Assembly: GCA_977017575.1 (NCBI GenBank)
Contig: CDRNVI010000021.1
Span: 1-64,000 of the forward strand
Origin: Paramoeba atlantica
Lineage: Eukaryota; Discosea
Length of the DNA stretch: 64,000 nucleotides
Direction: 5' to 3'
The position numbers and the translations under genes were made by a program. Shown piece after piece: positions 60,871 through 64,000 of this stretch; the stretch's first letter is position 1, and each line of letters starts with the position of its first letter. The notes beneath the pieces were generated by a model. It had not been told where the DNA came from. It saw only the letters and a list, made by a program, of their open reading frames with translations, and searched no databases.

Positions 60871-63800
60871 TTTCTGTACCTTGTTGTTTTTATTTTTATT
60901 TTTACTCGTATGAACACGCAAAACGCCGAACAAATTATGAAGAGGGGATCAACGCTCGATAAGCCAAAGAAAACCCCCCGTGTGAGAGTTATTATGAGTG
61001 CAAAGGAATTATCGCCGAACTGGGCCGACCACGAGGTACATAGCAACTACCGACGGCCAAGGATAAAATTTTCTGATGCAAGGCCGACCTCACAAGAGTC
61101 CGAGAATGATTCCGATGAGGAGAGAGATTCATCCAAACATCCTGAAGATTGCGAAGGCGCCTCCGATGATACCACAGGCGAAGAATCTGATGTGATGTCG
61201 GTGGATGAGGAAGTGACGTCGATGGATGGGGAAGTGGGGCAACGCAAAAACGAAGAATTTCCGAAGGCTCCAGATCACATCAACACCATTATCCATGAAT
61301 GGGGCAAAGGAACGACGTGCGAACTGAGATGGGGATTCAAAAAAGAGCAGAACTATGCCTCAAAAGGAGTAGTGGTGAAGAGGACTGTCCGAAAAGGTAT
61401 TGTAAAGCTGAAGGTGGAATATGATGATGATGATTTGGGCCTTTTGACTCCGAAAAGTTATGGCCCCATCTTCCACACCCCCAAGCGTCAAAGGGAATCG
61501 GGGAATCGTAAAGTCTCATCGAAAAGCGCGCGAACCAGCTACACCTCGAAAAGGGGAAGCGACGGAACATAACCCCGAAAACAACTCTCCACGCCAAATA
61601 GTACAAGGAACTTCCCTTGAAATCCCACCTTCGACGAGCGAAGCAGTTCTCACGTTTCCATCTTCCCAAAACCGTCCGACACAAAGGGAGTGCCCCGCAG
61701 AAAACTGTATTTGGAAAACTCGTGCCCATGGAGGTCAATGGCAGTCGTACTACAACCACGTTGCTTACCGACACGGAAATAACATACCCAATGACTGGTG
61801 GACAAAGGAAGGACGATTTCTCTGCGACGCATGCGGTCGTCATTACGATATTAGCAAGAAAACTTCTCATTTGAATCATTGTAAAATGCAATCTACACCA
61901 CCCTCCTCGCAGCCGCCCTCACAACCACAGCAGCCTTCACAGCTGTCAGAGTCCGGGGAAGCCATGTACGATATACAAGGTACGCATAGTCTACCGTCCC
62001 TAGAGGAAGTTTGCACGACTCAAATAAGCACGTGCAAGGATGTCCCACACCGATGTCGATATCTGTGGACCAGAATTTTTACCGCAGCCCTCTCCACCGC
62101 GGTAAACGAAAACTCACTGAGAGCCTGGACCCTTCTTGCCTTGCTTCCGAAATGCGTCCTACCAGCCCCGTACCGAGGAGGCCGCAAAGCTCACAAGTCC
62201 TATACCTCCTACATCTCAAAGCGAATGGAACTTTGGATACAAGGCCAATATACCACCCTATGGGCCCAAGCAAATTCGGAGCATGACAGGAAGCGCTCAA
62301 AAGTGCCGAATAATGAGATTGAGGGTGAAGAAGACAAGGCTGCAATACGGGCTGAAATTCTGGTTCGCCAAGGAGAATTTTCCCGAGGCATGGCTGCCCT
62401 TACTGCAGCTCCACTTGCACCATACAGCGAGGAAACCCTGCTAAAGCTGCAGGAAAAACACCCTAGCCCCCATGGTAATCCCATCTCGTGCCCCCTGCCT
62501 CCCCTGGAAGAAGAAGCTTTAAAACTGGACGAATCCGAGGTGAGAAAAGCAGTAGATACCTTCCGTCGCGGATCCTCTGCTGGGACTATGGGGCTCCGGC
62601 CTGAACACCTCCAAACAGCGCTTCAAGAGCACGTCGACCAGAATATGAATCCTCTTACGACGCTCACTTCCTTCGTAAACCATCTCCTAGCTGGCAAAGC
62701 CCCAGACGAAGTGCAACCTTTTTTTGCAGGGGCACGGCTATGCGCACTCGAAAAAGGGGAAGATGACGTGCGGCCTATCGCTGCGGGGGAAACCCTTAGA
62801 CGCCTGGTGAGCAAGGCAGTGTGCCTTTCGATAAAAGAAAAAGCAGGATCCTTCTTTGGACGTCGTCAATACGGGGTCGCAGCGTCTGCTGGGGCGGAAA
62901 GAGTGATACACCTTTGTCGCCGTCTAATGAGAAATAATGAAGAAAATGAGAACATAACGTTCTGTAAGGTGGATCTTCGGAACGCCTTTAATAACGTGAG
63001 CCGACCCGTCTTCATCTTCCTCACACGAAAGCATTTCCCTGAACTATCCCCATGGGTAGAATGGTGTTATGCCAATCACAGCTGTCTCACATTCGGCAAT
63101 GATTTTATCCCCTCGGCAGAAGGAGTGCAACAAGGAGACCCTCTGGGCCCACTCCTCTTCTCCTTGGTGTTAGCAGAGGTAACAGAAGAAATTGCATCAA
63201 ATTCTAACCTACGAACACAATTATGGTATTTAGATGACGGTGTGCTTGTAGGTGAGCCCAAAGAAGTCCGTAAAGCCCTAGACGTCCTCGACGAGATAGG
63301 ACCGAAGTGGGGACTCTTCCTGAATCTCTCCAAGTGCGAGATCATTACCCCCCCAGCATCAGCTCACACCTCCGTTTTCTTTCCTGACATCCCCAGTGAT
63401 AAAATACGGTACGACGGGAACTTCGACATTCTTGGAAGCCCAATAGGCTCTGCGGAACACTGTGCGGAGTTTCTCATGACACACGCGATTGAACCAGCCC
63501 GCGAAACATTAGAAGCTACTGCTGTGTTAGAAGATCCCCAAATAGCTCTCGCACTAATACGGCAATGTTCGGGGTTTTGTCAGATGGTGTACGCACTGCG
63601 CACCACTCCTCCCCAAGCCCTTGGAGAATTATGCCAAAAACTTGACTCTCATCTAGTCCAGGCCGTGGAGCACGCAATTTCTCCCTTAGGCGTCGCCGCT
63701 CGCGACCAAATACAACGACCAAAACGCCACGGCGGGTTCGGACTTCGCTCATCAATTCTCCACCAGTCAGCAGCCTACGTTTCTTCCGTCGCGCACGCCG

Positions 63801-63970
63801 CTAGCTTGGACAACTGGGACCCCACAGAAGCTGAGGGATTTTCCAGCTCAGCACATGACATAAATGACAAAGTTGGGACTGATCTGGTTGATCCATACAC
63901 TGGACGCATTACCAAACCTAGTGTGCCTGGTGAATATCATGCAAATCGGAGCATCCTTTCCCGCCCAGCG
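60871..63970 (+). mobile_element. LINE D, SL-headed, two overlapping ORFs, 3'-truncated
   Basis: A partial SL TTTCTGTACCTTGTTG (60871-60886), a 23-nt T-rich leader, ORF1 60910-61572, and ORF2 61460-63973. Sequence identity with the 53.7-kb copy stops at 63970, where a stop arises from the junction. The endonuclease is therefore missing here. Confidence 0.85.
60910..61572 (+). CDS. LINE D ORF1, conserved WGKG-type N-terminal protein
   Basis: 220 codons from the first ATG after the SL. The start has KKTPRVRVI, similar to the KTPRIRIIGG repeat in LINE C, then an acidic middle with many S/D/E. The conserved domain is at about 125-180 (EWGKGTTCELRWGF, SKGVVVKRTVRKGIVKLK). The tail is basic. The same domain is fused to RT in LINE C and LINE G, whereas here the frame stops and RT lies in another phase overlapping by 113 bp. 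This may be a true two-ORF design or a frameshift. A nucleic-acid or chromatin-binding role is only a guess. Confidence 0.7.
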   Translation: MNTQNAEQIMKRGSTLDKPKKTPRVRVIMSAKELSPNWADHEVHSNYRRPRIKFSDARPTSQESENDSDEERDSSKHPEDCEGASDDTTGEESDVMSVDEEVTSMDGEVGQRKNEEFPKAPDHINTIIHEWGKGTTCELRWGFKKEQNYASKGVVVKRTVRKGIVKLKVEYDDDDLGLLTPKSYGPIFHTPKRQRESGNRKVSSKSARTSYTSKRGSDGT

Positions 63971-63973
63971 TAA
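61460..63973 (+). pseudogene. LINE D ORF2: zinc fingers and RT, endonuclease lost
   Basis: 837 codons. Zinc fingers CPAENC ... YRHGN and CDAC ... H ... HC align with LINE A residues 240-310. RT: RPIAAGETLRR, KVDLRNAFNNVSR, GVQQGDPLGPLLF, catalytic WYLDDG near 63.23 kb. Thumb and linker follow to NRSILSRPA, then a stop created where the LINE sequence ends. The ORF2 start is uncertain; the ATG at 61460 lies inside ORF1 and expression could need reinitiation or frameshifting. The protein body is family A-like while ORF1 is family C-like. Confidence 0.8.
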
Positions 63974-64000
63974 TAGTTCACGTTTTGAAATTTAGCCGAG
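63971..64000. other. Unassigned window end
   Basis: The 30 bp after the LINE D break match nothing else in the window. Confidence 0.4.

Noticed and set aside
61047-61247. Minus-strand Ser-rich peptide
   Set aside because: Antisense of the acidic stretch of LINE D ORF1.

Overview
This window is almost wall-to-wall retrotransposon DNA from a eukaryote. I recognise no host protein-coding gene. The best clue to the organism is a 36-38 nt sequence at the 5' end of at least five different LINE copies. It contains the core CAGTTTCTGTAC and ends in CCTTGTTG, which matches the 3' half of the trans-spliced leader (SL) exon of kinetoplastids and diplonemids. The element types fit that lineage too: LINEs with a restriction-like endonuclease (R2/CRE type), ingi-like LINEs with AP endonuclease, RT and RNase H, and tyrosine-recombinase (YR) retroelements with split direct repeats (VIPER/TATE/Ngaro-like). 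I infer a euglenozoan protist, most likely a kinetoplastid or diplonemid relative.

Layout. 1-11.72 kb: five near-identical 2.28-kb tandem units plus a partial sixth, each a minus-strand mosaic of poly(A)-tailed LINE pieces. 11.73-14.2 kb: opposed LINE fragments, an 18-bp minisatellite, a minus-strand LINE 5' end with a doubled SL end, and an unknown reading frame. 14.2-30.2 kb: one LINE (family B) broken by two nested insertions. The first is an RTE-like LINE with a 13-bp target duplication, itself split by two YR elements. The second is a 4-kb block carrying an internally deleted SL-headed LINE (family G). 30.2-36.2 kb: unknown frames, a tRNA-like relic, and a complete LINE (family C) inserted with an 8-bp duplication into LINE family E. 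36.2-45.5 kb: a second YR element, a LINE F 3' end, and a diverged third YR element interrupted by a truncated ingi-like LINE with a 10-bp duplication. 46.2-64 kb: a 17-bp minisatellite, LINE B 3' half, a complete LINE A, LINE 3' pieces, a 1.3-kb 18-bp minisatellite, a complete ingi-like LINE, another LINE 3' piece, an 18-bp minisatellite, and LINE D running to the window end.

How it fits together. The RLE LINE families A, C, D and G and the array family share a design: SL, then a short pyrimidine-rich leader, then a family-specific N-terminus, zinc fingers in A and D, RT, and a CCHC plus PD...D endonuclease where the 3' part is present. Family A, the array family and related pieces also share a 3' UTR with covarying hairpins. 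The SL joins the element leader exactly where an SL exon would join a trans-spliced mRNA. The simplest reading is that trans-spliced LINE mRNAs, leader included, were the templates for reverse transcription. LINE A (1339 codons), LINE C (1162 codons) and the ingi-like LINE (1420 codons) have uninterrupted frames and could be young copies. Gene-poor stretches over 300 bp are noted as separate entries.
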